In this document: one piece after another, positions 8,893-17,709 of the stretch | Layout: every line of letters starts with the position of its first letter | How positions within the stretch are numbered: position 1 is the stretch's first letter | Assembly: GCA_910585285.1 (NCBI GenBank) | Contig: CAJUDL010000022.1 | Coordinates: forward strand, 1-56,111 | Length of the DNA: 56,111 nt | Reading direction: 5' to 3' | Source of the DNA: an uncultured Muribaculaceae bacterium | GTDB taxonomy: Bacteria > Bacteroidota > Bacteroidia > Bacteroidales > Muribaculaceae | Notes under the pieces: model-generated | Seen by the model: only the letters and a program-made list of their open reading frames with translations | Databases searched by the model: none | What the model was told of the DNA's origin: nothing | Translations under genes and position numbers: made by a program

Positions 8893-8920
8893 AAAAGCGC
8901 GAGATATATCTCGCGCTTTT
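8893..8920. terminator. Perfect 28-bp palindrome terminator
   Basis: The two 14-bp arms AAAAGCGCGAGATA and TATCTCGCGCTTTT meet without a spacer and end in an A or T run on each strand. It lies 33 nt after the stop codon of the minus-strand gene 8954-10618. It resembles the terminator at 5635-5668, which follows the other gene with the same C-terminal tail. Confidence 0.8.
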
Positions 8921-8953
8921 ATTTATCATCTAAGAATTTAAGATAGTAGTATC

Positions 8954-10618
8954 TTATTTGATGATGCGTTTTGTTACCTTGTTGCCCTGCTTAACGATAT
9001 AGAGGCCGTTCTCGGGATTAGTAACGCGGATACCCTGAAGGTTGTAATATTCAACAGGAGCGTTCTCATCAACAACGATGTCAGCTACGCCAGAACCTCC
9101 AGTAACATCATAACCAGAATAGTTAGGATCGAAATATTCAAGTTTGAAATCGAATACAGGATGAGCATAATTGTTCTGGTTAACGTCCTTATGGTAACCT
9201 ATTGTTACAGTTGTGGGTTCTTCCAAATTAAATTCAATTGTATTCTTGTAGAGTTCAGGATTTGCAACGAATGCCGCAGCAACCTCGCGCATATGACCAG
9301 ACTCAAACCACACAGGATCCCCGCTTGCATTCACATACTTCCAATTGCCATTGGGCATCTTATAATTTTGAACCTCAAGATACTCATCAAATTTCTCATC
9401 AAAAAGATTCTTAATTTTTTTCTCATATGCGAATTTGCGAGATTCCTCAACACCGGGATAATGTTCACCTTCCTTGTCAGCACCGGTAAACCAATAGTTC
9501 TTTTCGTTCTCACCATCCCACATATCCTTCATTACGAATTTCTCACCTTCATATGCATAAAGATAGGCATCAAGTTTATCTACTGAGATACGAGCATCCG
9601 GGAGGGTTTCACCATTTACTTGACCGCGAATATACTCTGTTGCTCCTTCTTTATAAAGATCATAAGCAGATTTTCCTTCATGCACATACCACGCGCTTTT
9701 CATAGGAATAAAGTAACCCGGATGAGCGCCAAGGAAGTGCTGGTTGAAAGACTGGATTGAATAGCGGTATTTTCCTGCGGGAAGGTTCTTAACAGTCAGT
9801 GAGTGGTCATAGACTGATGCATTTGTTTTAGAGAATACGCCTCCATTTTGAATACCGCGACCCTTATTCTGACCTAAGGCACTTTCAATATGCCAGTCTG
9901 CATCACCTGCCATATCAAATTTACCATCGCCACCAAGAGTAATATTGTCTCCAGCTGCATTTGTAAGTTTGAAATTTGCAAATGCACACCATGAATTACA
10001 TTCATCTTCTGTAACCTGAGCATTAGCTACAAGAGTATTGGGTTTACCATAACATTTGAAACCGATAATCATATCACCGCCGGGATGCTGAGCTTTAACT
10101 GTATTCCGGTACAGACCCTTTTCAAAGTCATCAGCTGCCATTGCGATGTCATTTGCGACTGTAGTCGCAGAATTAGACTCATTAGGCCATTGATATGCAT
10201 CACCGCTCCAAAGAGTTGCTTTGCTAACACCCTGTTTGTCAAAAAGAGATTTAACAGATACTTCAGTTTTGTTTATAAAAATGACAGCATCATGAGTCTC
10301 ACCTTTGTTATCAAAATGGCGTAAGGACGCTTCTGGAGCTGCACCATCGCGATAGAAAGCATCGGCAGTAAGAGTATACTCACCAACAGGAAGATCACGA
10401 ACAACCTGATAAACCAGACCGGCACCGGCAAAAATCTCACCCACACCGCGGTTGCCGTCGCCACCAGTGACAACACCACTCCATCCATGAGAACGAGATA
10501 CATTAGAAAGGAGATGGTTCATGTTGCGCCATCCACCTTGAGCATCAGCCTGCACCGGGCTGACAAGAGCTGCAGCTCCAAAGAGGAGGGCAGCTGAGAT
10601 GAAGTAATTTTTCTTCAT
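8954..10618 (-). CDS. Secreted glycan-binding-like protein with sorting tail
   Basis: A 554-residue protein with a signal peptide (MKKNYFISAALLFGAAALVS) and no catalytic motif that I recognise. The body is beta-rich, with two similar carbohydrate-binding-module-like segments (VYQVVRDLPVGEYTLTADAF near residue 75 and LTVKNLPAGKYRYSIQSF near residue 275), as in jelly-roll proteins. It ends in a T9SS-like tail nearly identical to that of GH95. It occupies the place directly after susD where surface glycan-binding proteins (SusE/F-like) usually lie, so a binding role at the cell surface is the best inference. Unlike SusE/F it has no lipobox, which fits export through T9SS instead. An enzymatic role is not excluded. 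Confidence 0.65.
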   Translation of the reverse strand: MKKNYFISAALLFGAAALVSPVQADAQGGWRNMNHLLSNVSRSHGWSGVVTGGDGNRGVGEIFAGAGLVYQVVRDLPVGEYTLTADAFYRDGAAPEASLRHFDNKGETHDAVIFINKTEVSVKSLFDKQGVSKATLWSGDAYQWPNESNSATTVANDIAMAADDFEKGLYRNTVKAQHPGGDMIIGFKCYGKPNTLVANAQVTEDECNSWCAFANFKLTNAAGDNITLGGDGKFDMAGDADWHIESALGQNKGRGIQNGGVFSKTNASVYDHSLTVKNLPAGKYRYSIQSFNQHFLGAHPGYFIPMKSAWYVHEGKSAYDLYKEGATEYIRGQVNGETLPDARISVDKLDAYLYAYEGEKFVMKDMWDGENEKNYWFTGADKEGEHYPGVEESRKFAYEKKIKNLFDEKFDEYLEVQNYKMPNGNWKYVNASGDPVWFESGHMREVAAAFVANPELYKNTIEFNLEEPTTVTIGYHKDVNQNNYAHPVFDFKLEYFDPNYSGYDVTGGSGVADIVVDENAPVEYYNLQGIRVTNPENGLYIVKQGNKVTKRIIK

Positions 10619-10667
10619 TGTTTTTGTTGTTTAATTAATTATAAAATATTGATCTCGATATTTACGG

Positions 10668-10698
10668 GAGGCGCGTGGCGCTTATGGTCACGCGCCTC
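10668..10698 (-). promoter_or_regulatory. GC-rich hairpin between susD and the next gene
   Basis: A perfect 10-bp stem (GAGGCGCGTG and CACGCGCCTC) with an 11-nt loop lies 31 nt after the susD stop codon and 50 nt before the next start. It lacks a T-run on the minus strand. It is more likely an mRNA-processing, stabilising or partial-termination element that sets different expression levels within the operon than a full terminator. Confidence 0.5.
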
Positions 10699-10729
10699 AT
10701 AATTGTCAAATAACTATTTATTTCAGAGA

Positions 10730-12400
10730 TTAATAGCCTGGATTCTGCTGCCAGTTTGTGTGTGTAGCCATCGTGCCATTGCTGAGAGGGAAAAGACGAA
10801 GATTCTTGTTTGTCTTCGCACTCGGGTTAGCCTCATGTTTGTACCCCCAGTCATCCTCAAACATACCATTACGGATAAGGTCGTTGCGACGCCACATTTC
10901 CATAATTAGCTCTCGTCCGCGTTCATCCATCAAATCTTTTAGAGTTGGAGTGCCTGTAAAATGAGGAGCATGGGCACAATCTCTAACCATATTAATCAGA
11001 TCTGCAGCAGTATGACCCAATGTAGGTGTACCTCCCTTTATCAGACACTCTGCCTTCATAAGAAGGATATCGGCAAAACGGAATACGGGGAAATCATTGC
11101 CTTGAAGACCTTTCTTATCCCATTTACCCAACATATAGTCCTCTTCTTTAGGCGGATATTTGTAAAGACGTGCACCTTTCATTAGATTTGTGGTACTACT
11201 CTCAGGACCAACGTCAAACTCATCAATATTTTCCCATGCTATTTCCTTGGTATAAATGACTTTTTTCTTACTAAATCCGGAACCAGTTGTCAGCATCTTG
11301 TCAGTACGATTGAAATTTTCATCATACATATAATGCTGCCCCACTGCGACCATGTCATTACGTTCATCACCTTCAAGACAGAACCGATCTACTGCCTCCG
11401 GTGTCATTACGTATGTTCCAGAAGGAGCTTCGCCGGGATACCAACCCCATGTTCCACCCTCGTTGAAAAGACCGATTGAACGGAAGTCCCAGTCGCGGTT
11501 AGGCTGCCAGCCACCCCAATATCCATTACCATATTTCAATGGATCGAATGGAACCGCATAGATAAAGTCTTTGATCTGATAGCCATTATCTGGGAAGAAT
11601 TTCTTACGGTAACCATCTCCAACCTCAAATAATCCACTATTGATAATGTCGTCACAAATCTGGATACAGTCATTAAGTTTCGGGTTGGGGGTATTGGCAT
11701 CTACGGTTGTAATATCATTAGTATATACTCCCCAATTGAGATAAAGCTTTGCGAGCAATGCCTTAGCCATCCATTTGTTTGGAGTTCCATATGTATAGAT
11801 GTCACTTGCCTCATTCAAGTCGGGCATAATCTCCAGAAGTTCTTTCTCGATAAACTCAGCGACCTTTGCTCTTGGAGAGCGGTCAAAGTCAAGTTCACCT
11901 TTATCTGTTTGAATCACATGATCCTGAATGGGCGCATCGCCATAGAGATCCATAAAAAGGAACATATAGAAAGCCCTCGCCGCACGAAGCGGTGCAAGAT
12001 GAGCCACATCTGTTGGATCAGCTGGATTCTCATACTGTTTCATAACTAAGTTGCACATTGTCATACCCTCCATTAGAGGACCTTCCTGACCACCCGAAGT
12101 ATGGTCGGGGCGGAAGCGATGCTGCGCATAATACACACGGCGACCATTATCAAAATAGTTACCCGCGAAACTTACACCCATAGCCTCATCTCCCGACATA
12201 AACACTGTCTCCCAGAAGTTTCGACCTACCCATGCCTCATTTCTGATGTAGTAGTAACATTTGCTATATTCACCGAATGATGCAATCTCAGAATCCGGGA
12301 ATTCAGGAAGATCAACAGTGATGGGCACATCAAGATCGGTGCAAGCTGTCGCTCCCGTGAGTACACCGGTCAACATCAATGCTTTTATATATGATTTCAT
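10730..12400 (-). CDS. susD: SusD/RagB family glycan-binding lipoprotein
   Basis: A 556-residue outer-membrane lipoprotein. The lipobox TGATAC puts the lipidated Cys at residue 20. The TPR-type helical fold of SusD is recognisable from the LAPLRAARAFYMFLFMDLYGDAPI segment and the C-terminal RFADILLMKAECLIKGG and RGRELIMEMWRRNDLIR segments. SusD proteins lie on the SusC barrel and capture oligosaccharides for import. It starts 25 nt after the susC stop codon, which is the usual operon arrangement. The glycan bound cannot be read from the sequence. Neighbouring GH95 and GH92 genes suggest a fucosylated or mannosylated host glycan. Confidence 0.95.
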   Translation of the reverse strand: MKSYIKALMLTGVLTGATACTDLDVPITVDLPEFPDSEIASFGEYSKCYYYIRNEAWVGRNFWETVFMSGDEAMGVSFAGNYFDNGRRVYYAQHRFRPDHTSGGQEGPLMEGMTMCNLVMKQYENPADPTDVAHLAPLRAARAFYMFLFMDLYGDAPIQDHVIQTDKGELDFDRSPRAKVAEFIEKELLEIMPDLNEASDIYTYGTPNKWMAKALLAKLYLNWGVYTNDITTVDANTPNPKLNDCIQICDDIINSGLFEVGDGYRKKFFPDNGYQIKDFIYAVPFDPLKYGNGYWGGWQPNRDWDFRSIGLFNEGGTWGWYPGEAPSGTYVMTPEAVDRFCLEGDERNDMVAVGQHYMYDENFNRTDKMLTTGSGFSKKKVIYTKEIAWENIDEFDVGPESSTTNLMKGARLYKYPPKEEDYMLGKWDKKGLQGNDFPVFRFADILLMKAECLIKGGTPTLGHTAADLINMVRDCAHAPHFTGTPTLKDLMDERGRELIMEMWRRNDLIRNGMFEDDWGYKHEANPSAKTNKNLRLFPLSNGTMATHTNWQQNPGY

Positions 12401-12425
12401 TGTATTAATGAGCTTTTATTAATGA

Positions 12426-15400
12426 TTAGAAATTAACGTTAACACCCACAAGGATCTGACGGGCACGAGGATAATGGTCGTGACGGGAATCTATACCCGG
12501 AGTAAGACCACTCAGACAGATTTCAGGATCGCGACCCGAATATTTTGTAATTGTGAACACATTATTAGCAGACACATATATGCGGATGCTGTCAAGCCAT
12601 TTATTGAAACAATTGCGGAATGTGTAGCCGAGTGTTACGGTAGACAGCTTGAAGTAAGAGCCATCCTCAAGCCAACGGCTTGACGGCATCGATGAGTAAT
12701 GGTCGTAAGTGGTTGTGCCATCTTCGTTTTTCACCCAATACTGATAATTGCGGGCATCTTCGAGAATATTCTTACCACGAGAGATATTACCAAGATAACC
12801 AAAAGCAGCCTTAGGTTCGTTAAATATCTTCTGACCGAAAACACCGGTAAAGAAGAGATTCAAATCCCAGTTCTTCCAAGTGATGTTGTTGCTCCAACCC
12901 ATTGTGAGCCAAGGTTGAGCACAACCTACTTTCACACGGTCTTTCTCTTCAGGAGAGGTAGTAGTAACGTAATTACCATTCTCATCAACCATTCTCTCTC
13001 CTGCGAAATCCTCACGAGTCTTGTCATAGACATAGAAACAGGAGTTTCCCTCTTCGTTGATACCGGCATAATCCCAGGTATAGAATGTACCGATTGGCTC
13101 ACCTTCTTGAATACGCTGGATACATGTAGCGGATGCGCCATCAAGATTCGGGTTATAATATCCATCAAGAATTCCAGCATTGAATCCGGCAGCTGGATTT
13201 GATATGCTTACAACCTTGTTGCTGTTGTGAGAGAGATTAAGAGACGTTGACCATAACCAATCATGAGTCTGAATTGGAACTGCATTGATTGTCAATTCCA
13301 CACCTCGGTTGCGCATTCTGCCGACATTAGCAGTAAGATTACCAACCGGATAGATAGTGGTAGGCACTGCATAACTCCAGATCATATCCTTAGTATCCTT
13401 GTTATAATACTCAAGTGTACCATTGATTCGGCCGTTGAGGAATGAGAAATCAAGACCGATATTAAGCATGGAAGTTGTTTCCCATTTTAAGTTCGGGTTA
13501 TCATTTCGAGCTGCGTGAACTTCCTTATACCATTTGTCGCCATACTGGATTTTTCCACCATATGAATAGAAGAATCTTGAAATGTATGCGTCAAAACCTG
13601 CGGAGTTACCACTCTGACCCCAGCCAACACGAATCTTGAAATCACCAAGATCCTTAAGTTTGCCAGCCCAGTTCTCGTCAGAAATTCGCCAAGCCACTGA
13701 AGCAGAGGGGAAAGTTGCCCAACGATGATTAGCACCGAAAGAAGATGCTCCGTCACGGCGGACAGCCACTTGGAAAAGATAACGGCTCATAAGAGAATAA
13801 TTGGCACGGCCATAGAATGAAATCATTCTTTTGGTCAAAGGACCATAACCGCCAAATCCGTCCTCTCTGATATTCATTGCAGCCCCCAGATTATTCCATT
13901 TAAGATCGTCATTGTAATAACCGTAAGCCCATACATTGAATTTGTCGTCATAATCGTCCTGCTCCCATGAATAACCCGCCATTAAAGCAAGTTTATGGAT
14001 GTCCTTGAATTCTTTGTCATAATTTGCAAAGATTTCCATCAGTTTCTTATAATCCGTACAATAGCTTCTTTCCGTGCGACCCTCAAGCGATGCCTCCGTA
14101 GGAGACTGATGAGACTTATAAGATTTATAATCATCACCCTTTGTCTGATACGAGAAGTTACCATTGAGGAAAAGTCCGTCAATAATTTTAAACTGAATCT
14201 TACCGGTTACCTGAAGACGCTTCAAAGTTCGACGGCTGGCGTCTTCCGTAACAAGAGCCAATGGGTTATAACTTTGCGACACAAGATCCGAGTTGCTGTA
14301 ATATGTTCCGTCTTCATTATAGACCGGGGCACAGGGTGTGTACTGATACATCATCTGATACACAGACTTTCCGTTTCCATCGCGAGGAACACCCCATTCA
14401 TTACGGACGTTAGCATTCACGCCAAGAGCGAGAAGGAGACGGTCCTTAAGTGTTTTCCCCTCAACATATGCACGCGCCGTGAAAAGATTATTTCCAGCAC
14501 CCTTGATGATACCATCCCTTGCAATGTAGTTTACAGAGGCATTATAATTTATTGATTTATTACCGCCACTAATCGAAAGGTTGTGATTATGAGCAAAACC
14601 GGTGCGCATCACTTCATCCTGCCAATTGGTATTTGCACCGGCATCTGCACCGGCATCAACACCGAGGTCTGAGGCAAATGAGCGAATCTGATCTGCTGTC
14701 ATCATTTTATGGTCGTTCGCAACCTTCTCCCAAGACACATAACCTTGGTATGAAATACGTGGAGGACCATCATTGCCACGCTTTGTTGTTACTATAATTA
14801 CGCCATTGGCAGCTTTCGAGCCATATATGGCTGTTGCCGATGCATCACGAAGGACATCGATACTTTCTATATCACTCGGCGGGATAAGATTCAAATTTAT
14901 TCCCGGTATTCCATCTACAACATATAGGGGTTCCGTAGATTCGTTGAGGGTGGAGGCGCCGCGGAGGGTCATGGAGTTGACACCGCCGTTAGGGTCGGAG
15001 TTCTGCACCACAACGAGACCGGGGACCTTACCCTGCAGGAGCTGTCCGGGATCGGTGTAGCTGCCGATGTTGAGGTCTTTGGAATTGACAGTGGTAATTG
15101 AACCGGTGAGGTCTTTCTTCTTCATTGTGCCGTAACCTATCACAACTACCTCGTCAAGGACTTCATTGTCTTCCTTAAGGGCAATCGTGAGGTTTGTGCC
15201 TTTAACGACAACCTCTTTCGTGATATAGCCTACATAAGACACACGAATTTTCTTACCTTGTGCTACATTGATTTTAAAATTGCCATCAACGTCGGTAGAT
15301 GTTCCAACAGTTGTGCCGGGCACCATTACGCTCGCTCCGATAAGGGGCTCACCTGCCTGGTCGGTCACCGTACCTGTCACTGTGCTCTGCGCATTTGCCG

Positions 15401-15503
15401 ACAGTGCGGTAATAAAGAATGAGAACATCATCAACATGGCGACACGTATGGCTGTCGAGCGATGAGCCTTCTTCTCGCTTTTTACATGCTTTGAAAAATA
15501 CAT
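12426..15503 (-). CDS. susC: SusC/RagA family TonB-dependent transporter
   Basis: A 1025-residue outer-membrane importer. A long signal peptide ends at about residue 39 (ALSANAQ). A carboxypeptidase-regulatory-like domain follows (TVTGTVTDQAGEPLIGASV, residues 41-115), then the TonB-box region DEVVVIGYGTMKKKDLTGSI, the plug domain (residues about 120-235, with LYVVDGIPG and ATAIYGSKAANGVIIVTTKRG) and a 22-strand barrel ending in a terminal aromatic (VGVNVNF). It imports oligosaccharides into the periplasm with SusD, powered by TonB-ExbBD. No sigma/anti-sigma pair, hybrid two-component regulator or SusR is present in the window, so control of the operon is not visible here. Confidence 0.96.
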   Translation of the reverse strand: MYFSKHVKSEKKAHRSTAIRVAMLMMFSFFITALSANAQSTVTGTVTDQAGEPLIGASVMVPGTTVGTSTDVDGNFKINVAQGKKIRVSYVGYITKEVVVKGTNLTIALKEDNEVLDEVVVIGYGTMKKKDLTGSITTVNSKDLNIGSYTDPGQLLQGKVPGLVVVQNSDPNGGVNSMTLRGASTLNESTEPLYVVDGIPGINLNLIPPSDIESIDVLRDASATAIYGSKAANGVIIVTTKRGNDGPPRISYQGYVSWEKVANDHKMMTADQIRSFASDLGVDAGADAGANTNWQDEVMRTGFAHNHNLSISGGNKSINYNASVNYIARDGIIKGAGNNLFTARAYVEGKTLKDRLLLALGVNANVRNEWGVPRDGNGKSVYQMMYQYTPCAPVYNEDGTYYSNSDLVSQSYNPLALVTEDASRRTLKRLQVTGKIQFKIIDGLFLNGNFSYQTKGDDYKSYKSHQSPTEASLEGRTERSYCTDYKKLMEIFANYDKEFKDIHKLALMAGYSWEQDDYDDKFNVWAYGYYNDDLKWNNLGAAMNIREDGFGGYGPLTKRMISFYGRANYSLMSRYLFQVAVRRDGASSFGANHRWATFPSASVAWRISDENWAGKLKDLGDFKIRVGWGQSGNSAGFDAYISRFFYSYGGKIQYGDKWYKEVHAARNDNPNLKWETTSMLNIGLDFSFLNGRINGTLEYYNKDTKDMIWSYAVPTTIYPVGNLTANVGRMRNRGVELTINAVPIQTHDWLWSTSLNLSHNSNKVVSISNPAAGFNAGILDGYYNPNLDGASATCIQRIQEGEPIGTFYTWDYAGINEEGNSCFYVYDKTREDFAGERMVDENGNYVTTTSPEEKDRVKVGCAQPWLTMGWSNNITWKNWDLNLFFTGVFGQKIFNEPKAAFGYLGNISRGKNILEDARNYQYWVKNEDGTTTYDHYSSMPSSRWLEDGSYFKLSTVTLGYTFRNCFNKWLDSIRIYVSANNVFTITKYSGRDPEICLSGLTPGIDSRHDHYPRARQILVGVNVNF

Positions 15504-15625
15504 AGATATAAGGTTAACTTAAACTTTTATTATGGTATCTCTTTCAGTTAACAAATTGCTGATTTTCATTAATTAAACCAGACAATTCATCACACTGTGT
15601 TACTGCTTGATGAATTTTATCGCTG

Positions 15626-15633
15626 CAAATATA
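15626..15633 (-). promoter_or_regulatory. Putative -7 box for susC
   Basis: The minus strand reads TATATTTG, a perfect TAnnTTTG box, about 120 nt upstream of the susC start. No good -33 TTTG is found 19-21 bp away, so this could be an activator-dependent promoter. Confidence 0.45.
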
Positions 15634-15873
15634 AACAATCATAAGTGTAAAAACGACACTTTTAAAATATTTTAACTTATTTTAACTTACTTCTTTGCCG
15701 TCGAGCTATGCACGACGATAAAGGTAAAAAGTAAAAGGTAAGAGGTAAAAGGGATGATTTGGCATGACTCTAATGCCCCCCTCGCATAATACTTCCACAA
15801 AAGTGGAACGCGAAGAAGCGAAGGATAGAAGTTTAAAATATGATAGTTTAAAATTCTTTAATGCAAGAGTTTA

Positions 15874-16124
15874 AACACAGAGGAACAGAGCTTTTAAAGA
15901 CAATGTGAAAAGTTCAATGTTAAATTGTAAGGCGCAGAGGCATCTTGCGATGCTGACAGAGGCACAAAGTTTGAGTGCCATCTATCATCAGACTATTGCG
16001 AATTAATCATTTCACATTTCCGAATCAATCTCTCTGCCTCCGTCAGGTCGTTTACGACCCTCTGAGCCTGAAAAGTTCAGCATGATTTTTCATCTAAACC
16101 TCTGTTCCTCTGTTCCTCTGTGTT
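15874..16124. repeat. 250-bp element with 17-bp inverted ends and paired hairpins
   Basis: Perfect 17-bp inverted ends AACACAGAGGAACAGAG (15874-15890) and its complement (16108-16124) enclose two inverted copies of a 38-nt motif. Each copy has a GGCnCAGAGG flank, a short hairpin and a GACrGAGGCA flank. The hairpins are GCATC-TTGC-GATGC (15940-15953) and GGTCG-TTTA-CGACC (16046-16059). The flanks match but the stems differ while still pairing. The rest of 15504-16269 is AT-rich with short purine-rich AGTAAAAGGTAAGAGG repeats near 15725-15755 and no credible gene. Confidence 0.7.
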
Positions 16125-16269
16125 GATATTTTCGTGACAATTTGAAGCAGGATTCTCCCTTCGCGCATAAATATTTAGTTGACTCGGTTTGTTGAGGCGT
16201 GACAATTCACCTTTACCCTATTACTTATAACCTTTCACCTCATTTTAGTATATTTATTAATTTTTTTTG

Positions 16270-16277
16270 TAAATTTG
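16270..16277 (+). promoter_or_regulatory. Putative -7 box for the permease
   Basis: TAAATTTG fits TAnnTTTG and lies 25 nt before the chosen ATG at 16302. The -33 region is a T-run ending in TTTG and cannot be placed exactly. Confidence 0.5.
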
Positions 16278-16301
16278 CAGATATTTACTAACCTAAGTCA
16301 G

Positions 16302-17507
16302 ATGAAACTTGTAAGCAAGAAGTATCTACTTCCTTTTATATTAATCACCTCTCTCTTCTTCATGTGGGGGTTTGCACGCGCAATTCTTGATGTGCTAAAC
16401 AAGCATTTCCAGGAGGAGCTGTCGATCTCCATCACCCAGTCCACACTTGTGCAGGCAACCACCTATTTAGGATATTTCCTCATGGCTCTCCCGGCAGGTA
16501 TCCTTATTACCCGTTTCGGTTACCGCCGTGGCGTGGTAACAGGTCTTCTCCTCTTCGGTATCGGTGCTCTGATGTTTATCCCCGGCGCTTCGCTGATGTC
16601 TTTTCCGATCTTCCTTGCAGCCCTTTTCGTGATAGGTTGCGGTCTCGTTTTGCTCGAAACTTCCGCCAACCCTTATGCTGCTGAACTCGGTGAAAAAGCC
16701 ACTGCTGCCTCGCGTCTCAACCTCGCCCAGTCGTTTAACGGTCTCGGATGCATATTGGCACCTGTCATTGTAGGTGGTTTCCTTTTCTCCGACAATAGCG
16801 GCGGCGTGGAAGTGCCTTATACGGTAATGGGAGTGATCGTGCTTATCGCTGCGCTCATATTCTCGAGAGTGCAGTTACCGGAGATTTCAGCCAAATCCGA
16901 CGACAAAGAGAAAGCAGACGGCTCCGACTCTTCGAAACAGGGATTGGGTGCGACAATCCGCGATCTCTGGAAACGCAAGACTTTCCGCTATGGTCTGTTG
17001 GCACTCTTCTGCTATGAGATTGCCGAGATATCCATCAACTCTCTTTTCATCAACTATGCCACTTCCGACGGCTGGATGGATAAAGCTACAGCCTCGATCG
17101 TACTTTCGTTCGGAGCATTAGGACTTTTCATGGTGGCACGCATCGCCGGCAGCGCGATAATGAGCAAGATCAAGGCAGAAAAAGTATTGCTTGTCTGCGC
17201 GATAATGACCGTGTTGGGGGCAACGGCAGTGGCTCTTGATCTCGGTGCCGTATCGAAAGCCGGCGTGTTCGTATGCTATGCATTCGAAGCGATAATGTTC
17301 CCTACAATATTCGCAATTACAATCAGCGACGCCGGAAAATCAGTAAAGATAGCATCATCCTTCCTCATGATGACACCTATCGGAGGGGCGGTGGGAACTT
17401 CGATGATGGGTTTGATGGCGGATGCTACTTCAATGTCGACAGCATTCGTAGTGCCTGCCATAGGCTACTTCTTCGTGCTGCTGTACGCTTTAAGAATTAG
17501 GAATTAG
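16302..17507 (+). CDS. fucP: FucP-like MFS sugar:H+ symporter
   Basis: A 401-residue inner-membrane transporter of the major facilitator superfamily with about 12 hydrophobic segments. It resembles the FHS family (L-fucose and glucose/galactose permeases): FFMWGFARAILDVLNKHFQ in the first helix, AGILITRFGYRRGVV at the loop 2-3 signature, and ETSANPYAAELG in helix 4-5. I chose the ATG at 16302 because the nine upstream codons overlap the -7 promoter region. It is the first gene of a plus-strand unit divergent from susC. With the GH95 fucosidase nearby, fucose is the most likely substrate, but glucose, galactose or GlcNAc cannot be excluded. The C-terminal RIRN and stop codon fall in a GAATTAG repeat. 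Confidence 0.85.
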   Translation: MKLVSKKYLLPFILITSLFFMWGFARAILDVLNKHFQEELSISITQSTLVQATTYLGYFLMALPAGILITRFGYRRGVVTGLLLFGIGALMFIPGASLMSFPIFLAALFVIGCGLVLLETSANPYAAELGEKATAASRLNLAQSFNGLGCILAPVIVGGFLFSDNSGGVEVPYTVMGVIVLIAALIFSRVQLPEISAKSDDKEKADGSDSSKQGLGATIRDLWKRKTFRYGLLALFCYEIAEISINSLFINYATSDGWMDKATASIVLSFGALGLFMVARIAGSAIMSKIKAEKVLLVCAIMTVLGATAVALDLGAVSKAGVFVCYAFEAIMFPTIFAITISDAGKSVKIASSFLMMTPIGGAVGTSMMGLMADATSMSTAFVVPAIGYFFVLLYALRIRN

Positions 17508-17517
17508 GTATTATTTA

Positions 17518-17690
17518 TTCAACTTTCGCAAGCGGAAAGTTGAAGTTTATAAGTTTAATCGCGCTTCGCGCAGTTTATGAGTTTATTTGTTTGATGCGAA
17601 TAAATAAAAACTCTGTCATATTCGCATCTGATAAACTTTTAAACTTATAAACTCTTAAACTTTAAGTTGAAGCTTGCGAAACTTAAATTA
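17518..17690 (+). repeat. 173-bp structured intergenic element, copy 1
   Basis: It starts with a 10-bp hairpin (TTCAACTTTC, loop GCAAGCG, GAAAGTTGAA), continues with the GCGCTTCGCGC hairpin and a GATGCGAATA/TATTCGCATC stem, and ends with TTTAAGTT/AACTTAAA around GAAGCTTGCG. It fills the spacer between the permease and the kinase, ending 19 bp before the kinase start. A second full copy is at 31647-31819. Confidence 0.8.
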
Positions 17691-17709
17691 TTTAGAGAGA
17701 AATTATAAG

